DNA of 64,000 bases from Mycolicibacterium houstonense. GTDB taxonomy: Bacteria > Actinomycetota > Actinomycetes > Mycobacteriales > Mycobacteriaceae. The number at the start of each line of letters is the position of its first letter. Position 1 is the first letter of the stretch. The translations under genes and the position numbers were made by a program. A model generated the notes under the pieces. The model ran no database searches and had not been told where the DNA came from. It saw only the letters and a list, made by a program, of their open reading frames with translations. Where the stretch lies: positions 46,199-110,198 of the forward strand of contig NZ_LT546210.1 of the NCBI RefSeq assembly GCF_900078665.2, written 5' to 3'. Positions 1 through 9,200 of the stretch are shown here, piece by piece.

Positions 1-228
1 CAGTTGGTAAGTCTGGCCTGTGTCGAGCTCGGGCCGCCGCAGACGACGCAGGCGACGGTTGATCCGCGGAATGAGGTCCTCGACGATGGCAATAAGTGGG
101 ACTTCTGCGGCCAGCACATAGTCGGTTTCGGTGTCGGCGCCCACGAACAGGACAACTCGGGTCAATCGGGCCGGCCCTTGGAGGGTGGGTCCCGGCTGAC
201 CGTCGCGATTCTGTGTCGGGGTGCTCAT
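1..228 (-). CDS. eccD: EccD, N-terminal part (truncated by window edge)
   Basis: This is the first 76 residues of the ESX membrane-channel subunit EccD. Translation from the ATG at 228 gives a short polar leader and then a ubiquitin-like stretch (RLTRVVLFVGADTETDYVLA, followed by EVPLIAIVEDLIPRI). That is how the cytosolic ubiquitin-like domain of EccD proteins begins; the eleven membrane helices expected of the family lie outside the window. The ATG overlaps the stop of the upstream espI gene as ATGA, so the two are probably translationally coupled. Position directly after espI is the usual one for eccD in ESX-1 and ESX-2. The identification rests on 76 residues plus synteny, so it is good but not certain. 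Confidence 0.8.
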   Translation of the reverse strand, partial: MSTPTQNRDGQPGPTLQGPARLTRVVLFVGADTETDYVLAAEVPLIAIVEDLIPRINRRLRRLRRPELDTGQTYQL

Positions 229-1715
229 GACGCCTCCGCCACCGTGGTGAAGCCGCTAGCGATCGCGGCGGTCACTTCAAGGATTCGACGACGTGTCAAT
301 GGCTGGAGCTCGTCGAGCTCGACCACACCAGCCGTGGCGATATGACCGTCATAGGGCACGACGAAAATGCGCTCCGGGGGGATCCATCGTCCGAAACGCT
401 CCTGGATGATCTCGACCAAACTCGCTGTGCTCTTGCGATCGCTGCCGCTGCTGGCCGGGCGGATGTGGTTGACAATCAACACCATTCGATCCAGGAGTTT
501 CCGGTGACGTGGATGATGGCTGAGCCAATCGATCTGCTTGGCCGCGCCTTCGGCGCCGTCGGGCACCGCTGACGCCACCATCACCACGGCGTTGGCGCTG
601 CTGAGTACTCCATCCATCACGGGATGGCCGATATCAACACCGCAGTCGGTGACGACCACGTTGTAAAAGTTCTCCAACTTAGTCAGGGCCCGCTGATATC
701 CCTCAGCGGTGACGCCGCCGGCCTGGGACGCGGCGCCGCGGTGGTACGGGGATGCCAACACGTCCAGGCCCGCGGCGTTGTGACCGACCCGGGCGCGCAT
801 ATCCGAATATCGCACAATGTTTTGGGCAGCAATGATTTCGGCGTATGACGACGGAGCTGCGCGGTCGATTCGGACTGCCAGGTTGGCGCCTTGAGCAGGA
901 TCTGCATCCACTGCGATCACATGTTCATGGGCGCGATGAACCGCGATTTCTGAACCGATGGCCACGGCGGCCGACGTCTTTCCCGCACCGCCCTTGCCGC
1001 CGATGACCGCGATCCTCAGTGTTCCGCCCATCGGAGCGGCGATCTGCTCTCTCATGGCCCGTACCCGCTGCTCGTCCGGCGACTCGCCGGTGTTGACTGC
1101 GCCGAAGGTCACCTTGTACAGCCACTTGCGCCAGCCTCGACTCGACGGGATCTTCTTGACCGCGACCAGATCGGTGGCGCGGACCTGGTCGCCGAGCAGT
1201 TCGCCGCTGCCGGCCGCTGAGATGAAGCCGAGTCCGCCGTCGCGCGGACCGCCCTGGTATGGGTTTTGTTGGCTGAAGGGCTGATCCCGGCGCTGCGTCC
1301 CTGGCGGAGCGGCACGCCATGGCTGGCCGGGAACCTGGGGAGGCTGGGGCGGGAACGGAGCGGCTGGCGTCTGCCGCTGTTGGGCGGCGTAGTCGCGGGC
1401 CTCTCGCAGTTGCTGAGGGGTGATCTCTTGTGTCAGGTCGTCGTAGCGCGCTGCTGCCGTGTCCGGTGAGTGCCCGGCTGGCTCGCTTGGTGTCGGCTCG
1501 CCCGATCGGGGCGGCACCGATGTTGGAGCGTCTGGCCCGCTGGGGACATGATTCGGCGGCGCGCTGTTCACCGGCGGTGGTGGAGCTTGCCGCCGGTGTG
1601 CGGCGTCGCCGAACTCTTGTTGATTATGTTGGGGTGGAGGGTAATTCGATGTGTGGCTGGTGCCGTCGCTGGGCGTCGATGCGCCCATCTGCTCGAAGAT
1701 GTCTCGCTCGCTCAT
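225..1715 (-). CDS. espI: EspI-like ESX P-loop ATPase (ParA/MinD type with Pro-rich N-terminus)
   Basis: This 496-aa protein has two parts. Residues 1 to about 190 are disordered and rich in Pro, Gln and Ala. The C-terminal half is a ParA/MinD-type ATPase with a deviant Walker A (GGKGGAGKTS) and a later VDADPAQGAN switch segment. EspI in ESX-1 has the same layout and links secretion to ATP level; that role is inferred here from family and position. The start is the ATG at 1715, preceded by AGAGGGGA; an upstream in-frame ATG at 1766 lacks such a site. It lies between espG and eccD, as Rv3888c does in ESX-2, and overlaps eccD by 4 nt. A plasmid-partition ParA is unlikely because that role is filled by the gene at 25665-26645. 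Confidence 0.88.
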   Translation of the reverse strand: MSERDIFEQMGASTPSDGTSHTSNYPPPQHNQQEFGDAAHRRQAPPPPVNSAPPNHVPSGPDAPTSVPPRSGEPTPSEPAGHSPDTAAARYDDLTQEITPQQLREARDYAAQQRQTPAAPFPPQPPQVPGQPWRAAPPGTQRRDQPFSQQNPYQGGPRDGGLGFISAAGSGELLGDQVRATDLVAVKKIPSSRGWRKWLYKVTFGAVNTGESPDEQRVRAMREQIAAPMGGTLRIAVIGGKGGAGKTSAAVAIGSEIAVHRAHEHVIAVDADPAQGANLAVRIDRAAPSSYAEIIAAQNIVRYSDMRARVGHNAAGLDVLASPYHRGAASQAGGVTAEGYQRALTKLENFYNVVVTDCGVDIGHPVMDGVLSSANAVVMVASAVPDGAEGAAKQIDWLSHHPRHRKLLDRMVLIVNHIRPASSGSDRKSTASLVEIIQERFGRWIPPERIFVVPYDGHIATAGVVELDELQPLTRRRILEVTAAIASGFTTVAEAS

Positions 1716-1842
1716 GGGTTCCCCTCTACTCCCCCGGCCAGAGATTCCGCCCTGGCACGGCGGCATTTCTCATCACGTCGCGAGCGTAACAATCGCCGGA
1801 TTTATACGTCCAGAACGCACCCCAACTTCGCGCGTAACTTTT

Positions 1843-2850
1843 TTACGAGTGTCGCCGGTAGTGCGACCATTCCGAGCCGCACGGCAGTGAGGACAGCACC
1901 TCATCGAGCGCACTTTGAATGCGAGCTTCAGTGCCAGGGGTGAGCATCGTCCATTCCTGGTCATCGAAACCGGTGTCACCTGAGACGAGCACCCTGCCAT
2001 ATATGGTGTCGGTCACCAGCATTGCCTTTTGCGCGGTTCGCGGCCCGTCGAAGTGGTACTCGCAAGCACCGATCGTGGCTCGGGCCGCCGATTGGTCCCC
2101 TACAGCCTCGATGATCCGTGCCTGCTCAGCGCTGATCTCAAGCTCGTCGACGAGCTGAGCGACCAGGTTGTTGCCGTCTGGATCGTGCTGCCACTGGCTC
2201 ACAATGGAATCCAGCACTCTGCTATTGACGCTGAGTCCGCGGAACTCAGCCGGCCCCGTTGAGCCGAGAAGCTCCAGAATCGACGTGCCAACAGGTTTGC
2301 GTCCCAAAGGCGTCACGACAACCTCATCAAGCTCACCCGTCGACTGATCGTCAGACTCGGCTGAAGGTTCAACTGCTGAACTCCACACACGTGCCGCGCT
2401 GACCCAGGACCCGTCGCGGCAGCATAGGGTTGCAATCCGTTGAGGTGGTTGTTGTTTGCGCCATTCCAGAAGCTGTGCGTATGCCTCGATGGCGGCATCC
2501 CCGCCCTTGCTGATGGCCGCCAAGTCTGCGGTGGTCGTGAACACTGGAGGCGGCCCAAGTAGGCGGTCGCTCGGCGCCGCAGGCACGTTAACTTCCACGG
2601 TGACTTCAATGTCGGGACGCCCCAGAGTCATCACCCACTGCGCAACATCGGCGTCAACTGCGCCGTTGCTATAGACGCCGGCCTCCTGCAGAACGGCAAT
2701 ACCCGGGTGAGAGGACAGGTCGGCACCTTCGATGCCGTCGGTGGGACGTACCTTCAGGGCACGTGGAAGTCTGCTGATACCGCAGAGCGCGGCTGTCAGC
2801 CACAACCCTTCCGAGGTGGTCGACAGCCGCGCTCCAGTTGCGACGGCCAT
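1843..2850 (-). CDS. espG: EspG-family PE/PPE chaperone
   Basis: This 335-aa protein resembles the EspG family, cytosolic chaperones that bind the tip of cognate PPE proteins and deliver PE-PPE pairs to the ESX machine. The length is slightly above the usual 270-300 aa. Recognisable parts are the segment around GRPDIEVTVEVNVPAAP and the C-terminal strand-rich half ending near DTGFDDQEWTML. It starts 2 nt after the stop of the upstream WXG100 gene and precedes espI by about 130 nt, so it belongs to the same operon. Each EspG usually serves only the PPE proteins of its own system; the partner here should be the PPE at 3611-5017. Motifs in this family are weak, so the call leans partly on position. 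Confidence 0.82.
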   Translation of the reverse strand: MAVATGARLSTTSEGLWLTAALCGISRLPRALKVRPTDGIEGADLSSHPGIAVLQEAGVYSNGAVDADVAQWVMTLGRPDIEVTVEVNVPAAPSDRLLGPPPVFTTTADLAAISKGGDAAIEAYAQLLEWRKQQPPQRIATLCCRDGSWVSAARVWSSAVEPSAESDDQSTGELDEVVVTPLGRKPVGTSILELLGSTGPAEFRGLSVNSRVLDSIVSQWQHDPDGNNLVAQLVDELEISAEQARIIEAVGDQSAARATIGACEYHFDGPRTAQKAMLVTDTIYGRVLVSGDTGFDDQEWTMLTPGTEARIQSALDEVLSSLPCGSEWSHYRRHS

Positions 2851-2852
2851 AC

Positions 2853-3149
2853 CTAGATGTTGCGGAATCCGGCTGCGGCGCCGAAGTCGGTGGTCTCAGC
2901 GTTCTGGCTGGCCCCTTGAATCGCACTACCGTGGCGGTTGATGGTGTCGAAGACCTGCTGGAAGGCCAACGCGATCTGAGCGTGGCACTCCTGCGCGGCA
3001 TTCGAGCCGTGCTGCTGCCAGATTTCGGCAACGCTGCGAATGGCGTTGTCAGCGCCCTGCTTGAGCTCAAGCAAGTGATTGACCAGGCTGGACTGGCTCG
3101 TCGCGTGCTCGACCATCTTGACGTGGTCATACCGCTGTACACTGACCAT
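2853..3149 (-). CDS. WXG100-family secreted protein (EsxA-like)
   Basis: This 98-aa protein has the WXG100 size and helix-turn-helix hairpin form, with the central turn read as EIWQQHGSNAAQE. That keeps the Trp and Gly, but with three residues between them instead of one. The C-terminus (DFGAAAGFRNI) is flexible, as in EsxA. It should form a heterodimer with the upstream 99-aa partner and be exported by the ESX system encoded around it. The start follows an AGGAGACAACAAAA leader. It sits just before espG, as in ESX-2. Which of the two Esx genes is the A or B type cannot be settled without alignment. Confidence 0.88.
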   Translation of the reverse strand: MVSVQRYDHVKMVEHATSQSSLVNHLLELKQGADNAIRSVAEIWQQHGSNAAQECHAQIALAFQQVFDTINRHGSAIQGASQNAETTDFGAAAGFRNI

Positions 3150-3209
3150 TTTTGTTGTCTCCTAACGCTTTCCGAGTGTGATGTTGGTGATGAACAGGCG
3201 CGGGTGCGG

Positions 3210-3509
3210 CTAGGCAGTCTGGATGTTGCCCAGTGCCGCGGTGTTGTCGTGGTTCATCTGCGTGTACTGATGCGCAGAACTCTTGATCTGGTTGATGCAC
3301 GCCTCGAATCGCGCCGAGACCGTCCGCGCGGTGCTGGCGATGTCTTCTGTGGTGCGCATCGACATGAGTGCCGCATCACCCTGGAAGGCCCCGCCGGTCA
3401 GGTCCTGGTTCATAGTCACGTAGCGATTGAGCGCGGCCAGAACCTCGTTGCGGATATTGTCGAGCGAGGTCGCCGCTTCGAGCATCCTGTCGGTATCGGT
3501 ATTGAACAT
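3210..3509 (-). CDS. WXG100-family secreted protein (EsxB-like), Trp of WXG missing
   Basis: This 99-aa protein is the first of the tandem Esx pair. Its two helices are joined at GGAFQGDAA, where a WXG turn is expected; Phe stands in the place of the Trp. The C-terminal part carries a YTQMNHD segment fitting the YxxxD/E export signal found on one partner of each Esx pair. The ribosome site is AAGGAG, 9 nt before the ATG. It is 60 nt upstream of the second Esx gene and downstream of the PPE gene. A pseudogene is unlikely because the frame is intact and the export motif is present. Confidence 0.86.
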   Translation of the reverse strand: MFNTDTDRMLEAATSLDNIRNEVLAALNRYVTMNQDLTGGAFQGDAALMSMRTTEDIASTARTVSARFEACINQIKSSAHQYTQMNHDNTAALGNIQTA

Positions 3510-3610
3510 TCCGGTATTCTCCTTCTGTTACGAATCTGTAGGTCGCGCGCCGTGTGGGGTGGCAGCCCCGGGCGCATACTCCTCCTGCTTATGTGGAAGT
3601 GGTTGCGGCG

Positions 3611-5017
3611 CTACACCTCCTGACCTTGCACGTAGACGACTTCACCTTCATCGGTGTAGACGGGCACGGCCTGCCCGCTTCCATCGTCGACAAGGACCTC
3701 CTTGTCAGGATCTGCGACGTCACGGTTCTTGCGCCCGCTTCCGGCACCGCCCGCCCCGGGCATGCCGAGCATGCCGCTACCCATCGGAGCACCCGCCATC
3801 CCCCGCGCGCCCGTGCCGGTATCGGCCCGCGGGCCGGCTAGAGGTTTCTCGGAAGCGCTTGCGGTATTCCACCAGGACTGCGGCACCCCGACTGGGCCAG
3901 GCATACCTCCGGGCGCAGCCGACGGCTTGGTCAATGCGGCACTGACCGCCGATCCGCCACCGGCATAACCGCCGCTGGCGCTGCTGAGTCCTGACCACGG
4001 CGTAGCGCCCATGGAGGTCAGACCGGACAGGCCTGCCGCCGGTGACCCCCCGCCGCCGAAACCGCCCGCGGCCGACATCATCGGCGACATGAGCCCGCCC
4101 AGCTGACCGCCGAGGGCCGACGGGAGTTGCTGTCCCTGCGAGAGCAATTGCCCCACACTGCTTGACGCCATCGCGGGCGCCTGCATCATCGGGCCCATCA
4201 TCCCCTGGGCGGACTGCATGAGCTGACCGGCGTCATTGGGCTGGTTGCCTGGGGCGGAGGGGGAACCCGCCCCAGGCAACCCACCGGCGATCTGGCCTGG
4301 TTGACCCGCTTGTGATGCGCTTTGGCCGCCCGCGGTCAGCGCGGCCGTCGTGCCACCGGTGGCCAGGCTCGTCCCGGTAGCGGCGACCCCGGTACCAGCT
4401 TGCGCCGCTCCAGACAACGCGGCACCGGCTCCCTGCAAACCCAACGACATCCCGGTTGCGGCTACGCCAGCGGCTGTTGCCGCTGCCGGGTTGGACATAC
4501 CCGGCAATGCCACCATCGGCACCGCCAGCGAACTCACGAGACCGGAAACTCCGGCGAGGTAGCTCATCATCGCCGAGGCATTCTGACCCCAGTATTCGAC
4601 GTACTCGGCCTCACCTTCAGCAATCGGGATCGTGTTCACGCCAAGTATGTTGGTCGCGTGTAATGTCGCCACCCGCGTACGATTAGCAACGATCTGACCG
4701 AAGGGAACGGTGGCCGCGACCGCACCGCTGTACATCCCCATTCCGCTCTCGACCGTCTTAGCGGATTTCTGGGCATACGCACCCGCAGCGCCCATCCACG
4801 CCGAATGTGCCGCAGCACTCGCCGCCATCGCCACACCAGCAGCGCCAAGATAGGAACCACCCGTGTTGGCCGTCGTGCTGGACATCTGGGCCGCCTGCTG
4901 AATATGGGTGGCACTGACCGTTTCGAACGCCGTGGCTGCCGGCACATGCGCTGTAGGCCCTGCACCCGCCATCGTCAAGCGAAATGCGTTAACTTCCGGC
5001 GGGATACCCCAATACAT
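3611..5017 (-). CDS. PPE-family protein
   Basis: This 468-aa PPE protein begins MYWGIPPEVNAFRL, the diagnostic N-terminal signature (IPPE in place of PPE). The N-terminal 170 residues form the alpha-helical PPE domain. A YVEYWGQN segment follows near residue 137. The rest is low-complexity Gly/Ala/Ser/Met, as in ESX-linked PPE proteins, ending in an acidic tail. It is expected to pair with the PE protein at 5051-5347 and to be delivered by the EspG at 1843-2850. The two genes are 33 nt apart and follow the PE-PPE-esx-esx order of ESX-2, -3 and -5. Surface or secreted location is inferred from the family. Confidence 0.93.
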   Translation of the reverse strand: MYWGIPPEVNAFRLTMAGAGPTAHVPAATAFETVSATHIQQAAQMSSTTANTGGSYLGAAGVAMAASAAAHSAWMGAAGAYAQKSAKTVESGMGMYSGAVAATVPFGQIVANRTRVATLHATNILGVNTIPIAEGEAEYVEYWGQNASAMMSYLAGVSGLVSSLAVPMVALPGMSNPAAATAAGVAATGMSLGLQGAGAALSGAAQAGTGVAATGTSLATGGTTAALTAGGQSASQAGQPGQIAGGLPGAGSPSAPGNQPNDAGQLMQSAQGMMGPMMQAPAMASSSVGQLLSQGQQLPSALGGQLGGLMSPMMSAAGGFGGGGSPAAGLSGLTSMGATPWSGLSSASGGYAGGGSAVSAALTKPSAAPGGMPGPVGVPQSWWNTASASEKPLAGPRADTGTGARGMAGAPMGSGMLGMPGAGGAGSGRKNRDVADPDKEVLVDDGSGQAVPVYTDEGEVVYVQGQEV

Positions 5018-5050
5018 CCGTTACTCCTGGCCCACGTAATCCGTGTTCGG

Positions 5051-5347
5051 CTACAGCGCAAGCTGAGCAGCGGCGGTGACATCGGTGGCCACGTGCGCCA
5101 CCGATGCCGCGGTCGAGGACGCGGCGAACATCGCCCGCTGCATGACACCCACACCGGCTGCGGCATCGAACTGAGCAGCATGGGCAGCGATCGCCTGCGC
5201 GAACAGCAGCGACACTTCCTCGCCGCCCATCGGAATGGGCACCAACATCGCAGGCGCCGCACCCGTGACAACGGCTCCGGTAGTGGCCGCGCCGACAGCC
5301 TCAGTGGCTCCTTGCGCGGCAAGCATCGGTGCATCGACCAAAAACAT
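5051..5347 (-). CDS. PE-family protein
   Basis: This 98-aa protein has the length of a bare PE domain. It is strongly Ala-rich, has a GGEEVSLLFAQAIAAHAAQF helix matching the conserved PE segment (usually DEVSAAIAALFxxHA), and starts MFLVDAPML. It should form a helical heterodimer with the adjacent PPE protein and be an ESX substrate. The start is preceded by GGGAAGGTGAG. The 183 nt between this gene and the tandem XRE regulator upstream is the longest gap inside the core cluster and could hold a promoter, but I could not point to one. Confidence 0.88.
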   Translation of the reverse strand: MFLVDAPMLAAQGATEAVGAATTGAVVTGAAPAMLVPIPMGGEEVSLLFAQAIAAHAAQFDAAAGVGVMQRAMFAASSTAASVAHVATDVTAAAQLAL

Positions 5348-5530
5348 GTGAACTCACCTTCCCCATCGGTGCTTAATCTGAGCAGAGCGTAATCCGCCAG
5401 CAAAATACGGGGCAACAAGCCAGTCCAAGATTGGTCTCAATTCAACCGTTTTCAACATGCCCTGTTGAACCCCCCGACAGTTCGCCTTTCAGCAACCACT
5501 CCCCAACGCCATATGCGCTCGGTCGCACTC

Positions 5531-6268
5531 TCATTGTGCGCCCTGCCGGCTAGTCCCGCAGACAGGAATTGCACCGCCACCGCGCAACGCCAGCTCGGCG
5601 GCCGCGCGTGCACTGTCACCGATCTCGCGCCATCGTTTAGCCAGTTGGTCAGAATCTGCCGCCGCAGCGTCTGCCTCAGCCGCGATCTCACGTAACCGTT
5701 CAGCCAGCAGCAGCGACGCCCGGGCCGTCGCGCGCAACGTGGGCTCTCCTCCGGCGAGCACCGCATCGCAACTGCCTGGCTCCCAACCCAACGCCGCACC
5801 GAGAGCATCGCGGACACTGCGATTTGCAGGCACCTCTGCGTGATTGATCAGCCGGGACACCACCGGCCTCGACACCCCGGCCAGCCGACTTAGATCCAGC
5901 TTGCTCAGACCAATCCCGTTTCGCGCATCATCGATCGCAGACGCCAGACGTTTGGCTGCCGCGATGTCGACATCGGCGATGGGAGAACCGCCGGCGTGAG
6001 TGTCTTCACCTCCTGCTCGGGCGGCAACGGTCACCTGAGCACCGGCCAGAACCGCATCAAATGTTCCGGGCTCCCATCCCAGCGCCGCCGCGATCGCATC
6101 GCGCTTCACCCGTCGGCCGGGAATCTCGGCATGGTTAATCAGCCGCGACACCATCGCCCGTGACACACCTGCCTTCTCGGCGACGTCCTGCACCAGCAGT
6201 AGTTGATCGACCCGTTCCTGATCGACGAGTTTGGCCAGCCTCCTGGCTGCGTGTGCATTAAATGTCAC
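5531..6268 (-). CDS. Tandem XRE-type HTH regulator inside the ESX operon
   Basis: This 245-aa protein contains two copies of an XRE/cro-like helix-turn-helix unit, at about residues 9-76 and 105-173. Both copies end in the same signature: GVSRxxVSRLINHAE, then ALGWEPGxxDAVLAG. The copies look alike enough to suggest an internal duplication, so one chain could carry a two-fold DNA-binding unit. The C-terminal 60 residues are Ala-rich helix. The GTG start at 6268 lies inside the end of eccC (11-nt overlap), so it is co-translated with the secretion ATPase and precedes the PE gene. Autoregulation or control of the substrate genes downstream is inference; I see no clear operator. A regulator between eccC and PE is not part of the chromosomal ESX layouts I know. 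Confidence 0.75.
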   Translation of the reverse strand: MTFNAHAARRLAKLVDQERVDQLLLVQDVAEKAGVSRAMVSRLINHAEIPGRRVKRDAIAAALGWEPGTFDAVLAGAQVTVAARAGGEDTHAGGSPIADVDIAAAKRLASAIDDARNGIGLSKLDLSRLAGVSRPVVSRLINHAEVPANRSVRDALGAALGWEPGSCDAVLAGGEPTLRATARASLLLAERLREIAAEADAAAADSDQLAKRWREIGDSARAAAELALRGGGAIPVCGTSRQGAQ

Positions 6269-9200
6269 CGGGGCTCGCCTCCGAGATGGCGATCTGCATC
6301 GGTGCGGTAAAGCGATCCCCGACGTAGATACCGCGACCGGCCGGCATCTTGCTGGCCTTCACACCCCCGAGGATCTCCCCCTCACCCTTGCTGCCGCTCA
6401 TGACCACGCCAGGTGCCTTCATTCTCAACAGTTCACTGATGACCGGTGATCCGGTGGCCCGCATCCAATCGGTGATCCGGCGGCCAACGATCACGTGCAG
6501 GCCTACCTCGCGCGCAATCGGTAAGTAGGGAACCAGTGGCTGCAACGGGTGCCCCGCCATCGAGAGGTTTCCGCCGCCCCAGCCGTGAACCAGTTCTTCA
6601 CGATCGATAATCACGAACGTCTGGCGGCCCTTCCATTCGATACCCGCGGCGATCTGCGCCTGCGTCATCTTTTCCGAAGGTTTGCGCTTCTCGAGTTCGG
6701 CGGCCAAATGAGCCGCCATACTGCGGACCTGGTCTTGGCGATGGACATAACCTTCGTGCCGTTCCCCCGGAACCTCGGGCGCTGCTTCGACGGGCGGAGC
6801 CGTCGCCGCACCAAAGTTGGTGGGAATACTCAAATAATCCGGCTGGCTCGTCGCTGGTAGATCTTCATACGAGCCCAAGTGCGGCCCATCGACCACGCCC
6901 GCCAGCTTGGTCTGCGGATCGACAACGAAAATCTCGACCTCGGCGGGATCGAACACCCGCATCAATGCCCGAGCCAACGTGCGCAACGCCGTCGTAGTGC
7001 CGCTCTCCGGGTCTCCCGCGATCAGCAGGTGCGAGGCGCGCAGGAAATCGATCACAGCCGGGCGCAGCCCGACCTCGGAAATGCCGAACGGAACAAGCTG
7101 ACCAGAAAGCTGCCCATTCTTTTCAGCCTGAGCGAACACCGCATCGAGTGTGACCCGGCCGGGCAGCAGCCGCAGCTTCGCCTCCGAACCGGCCGCGCCC
7201 ATGTAGCCCGACACTGCCTCGATGGCCTCGTCGATCTCCACCACGCGTCCATCAATTGTGACCTGGGGCAGTGCTGTCTGAAAGTGATAGCCGGCCATGG
7301 ACGTACCGCGGCCGACAATCATCACCTTCTCCGACTCGGCGGCCTCACCGAGTTCGCCGGCACCTCCCAGCGAGGCGACCCCGGATTCGTCCTCGACCTC
7401 ATCGGGATCCCGCTTGCGCTCAACCTCCCCCTTGGGGACCTGCTTGGCCACCTCCAACTTGTTGTGGGTGAGCTGATCGGATTCTTGGTCCAACTTCAGC
7501 TCCACGTTCGAACTGAACAAATTCGACATGCCCGACAGCAGCTTTCCGTTGATCCACCCTCCGGCCGACAGGATCACGTGAACGCCGTACGAGCGGCCCT
7601 TGGTCATAATCGACACGACCCGGGTCAAGGGCGTGACGACACCGTTGTCCTCAAACTGCTCCCGGAACGTCGCCCAGCCGTCAAGCACCAGGAATACATC
7701 GCCGTACGGATCGTCGGGCACCTCGCCCTGCTTGCCGCCGAACTTGCGGTCCCGCCATTCACGAAGCCCAATCCCCAGCTCCCCGAAGGCGCGTTCACGG
7801 TCATCGATCAACGCTTCCAATTCACCGAGCGTGCGCAGCACACGCTCGCGTTCATTGGCCCGCGCGAACGAGGCCACATGCGGAAGGCGCTCAACAACAT
7901 TGATGTCTGAACCGCTGAACGCCAGGACGAAGAACTGGACCCGCTGCGGCGTATACATCATCGCCGCACCAGCGAGCATGGTGGCGATCGCCACCGTCTT
8001 TCCAGCCCCGCCCACCCCGAGCACACCACAGTTGTCGTTGAGCAGGTTCAGCGCATAGACCCGCTGTGCATGCTGAAAAGGCCTGTCCTCGATGCCAACC
8101 GGGAACAGCAGATCGGGATTCTGACCGTAGTCGACATGCCACGGCTTGCCCCGCAACCGGTTGACCAACTCCTCCACCGGCAGCGGCGCTAGCGGAGGAA
8201 GCCAGCGGCGCCGCTGCGGCGGCATGCCGGCGGTCTGCTCCTGCAGCGCCTTCGTGGCCACTTGAACATCGCGCAGCTCACGGCCATCCGACCCGACGAT
8301 CACATCCGGCTCGTCGTCGCGGACCTTGCTTGGGACATTGGCCGGTGCGGGCGCTGCAATCGGCTCCATCCCGGTCAGCAGGAATTCACGGGGCGGCGCG
8401 TAGCCGGACTTCGTGCGGACTTCCTCGGTGGCCACCACGCGCCGCGGCCGGTGGTAGGTGCCGGAAACATAGGCTGTCTGATACTTGATCAGGTCCTTGC
8501 CGGGCACGAGCAGGTATCCCGCCCCGCCCGGCTTCTTCGGCAGGTACTTGGCCTCCTCGACGCCGATGACCTTGCGGGAATCAGCGGCATCCAATGTGCG
8601 CAGCGCCGAACGGATCGGCACGTTGACCATGATGCCGCGATCCATCTCGTGCCCCAGGCGCTGCGAACCCATCAGCAGGCGCACCCCGAGCGCGCGGCCC
8701 TGCCGGCCGATCTCGTCACAAACCTCCAGTGCCGGAGGGCATTCCAAGAACATCTGGGTGAACTCGTCGATGATGAGTAGCAGCGTCGGCATCGGCGGCA
8801 GCGGTTCGCCTTTGTGGATACGGCGGTACTCGTACTCGGCGGCGTTACCCACCCGGGCCCGACTGAGCAGGCTCTTGCGGATCTCCAACTCGCCGTAGAG
8901 CACATCGCACATACGATCCATCCACAGCGAATCGTCACGCAGATTGTTCTGCGCAGCGACCACATGCGGCAGATGCTCGATGGCCTGCGCCGTGGTGGCG
9001 CCCTTGAAATCGAAAAACATAATGTTGAGCATTTCGGGCGAATGCGTCAGGCAGGCCGACAAAATCAACGTCGTCCAGAACTCCGACTTGCCCGACCCGG
9101 TGGTGCCCACCAACACCATCGCGGTTCCGTCACCACCGTCGCTGTCCTCCTTCATGTCGATCGCGACGACGTTGCCGAAATCATCACGGCCGATCGGGAA

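Noticed and set aside
225..1715. Plasmid-partition ParA at the left edge
   Set aside because: The P-loop domain alone would allow it, but the long Pro-rich arm and position between espG and eccD identify EspI. Partition is served by 25665-26645.
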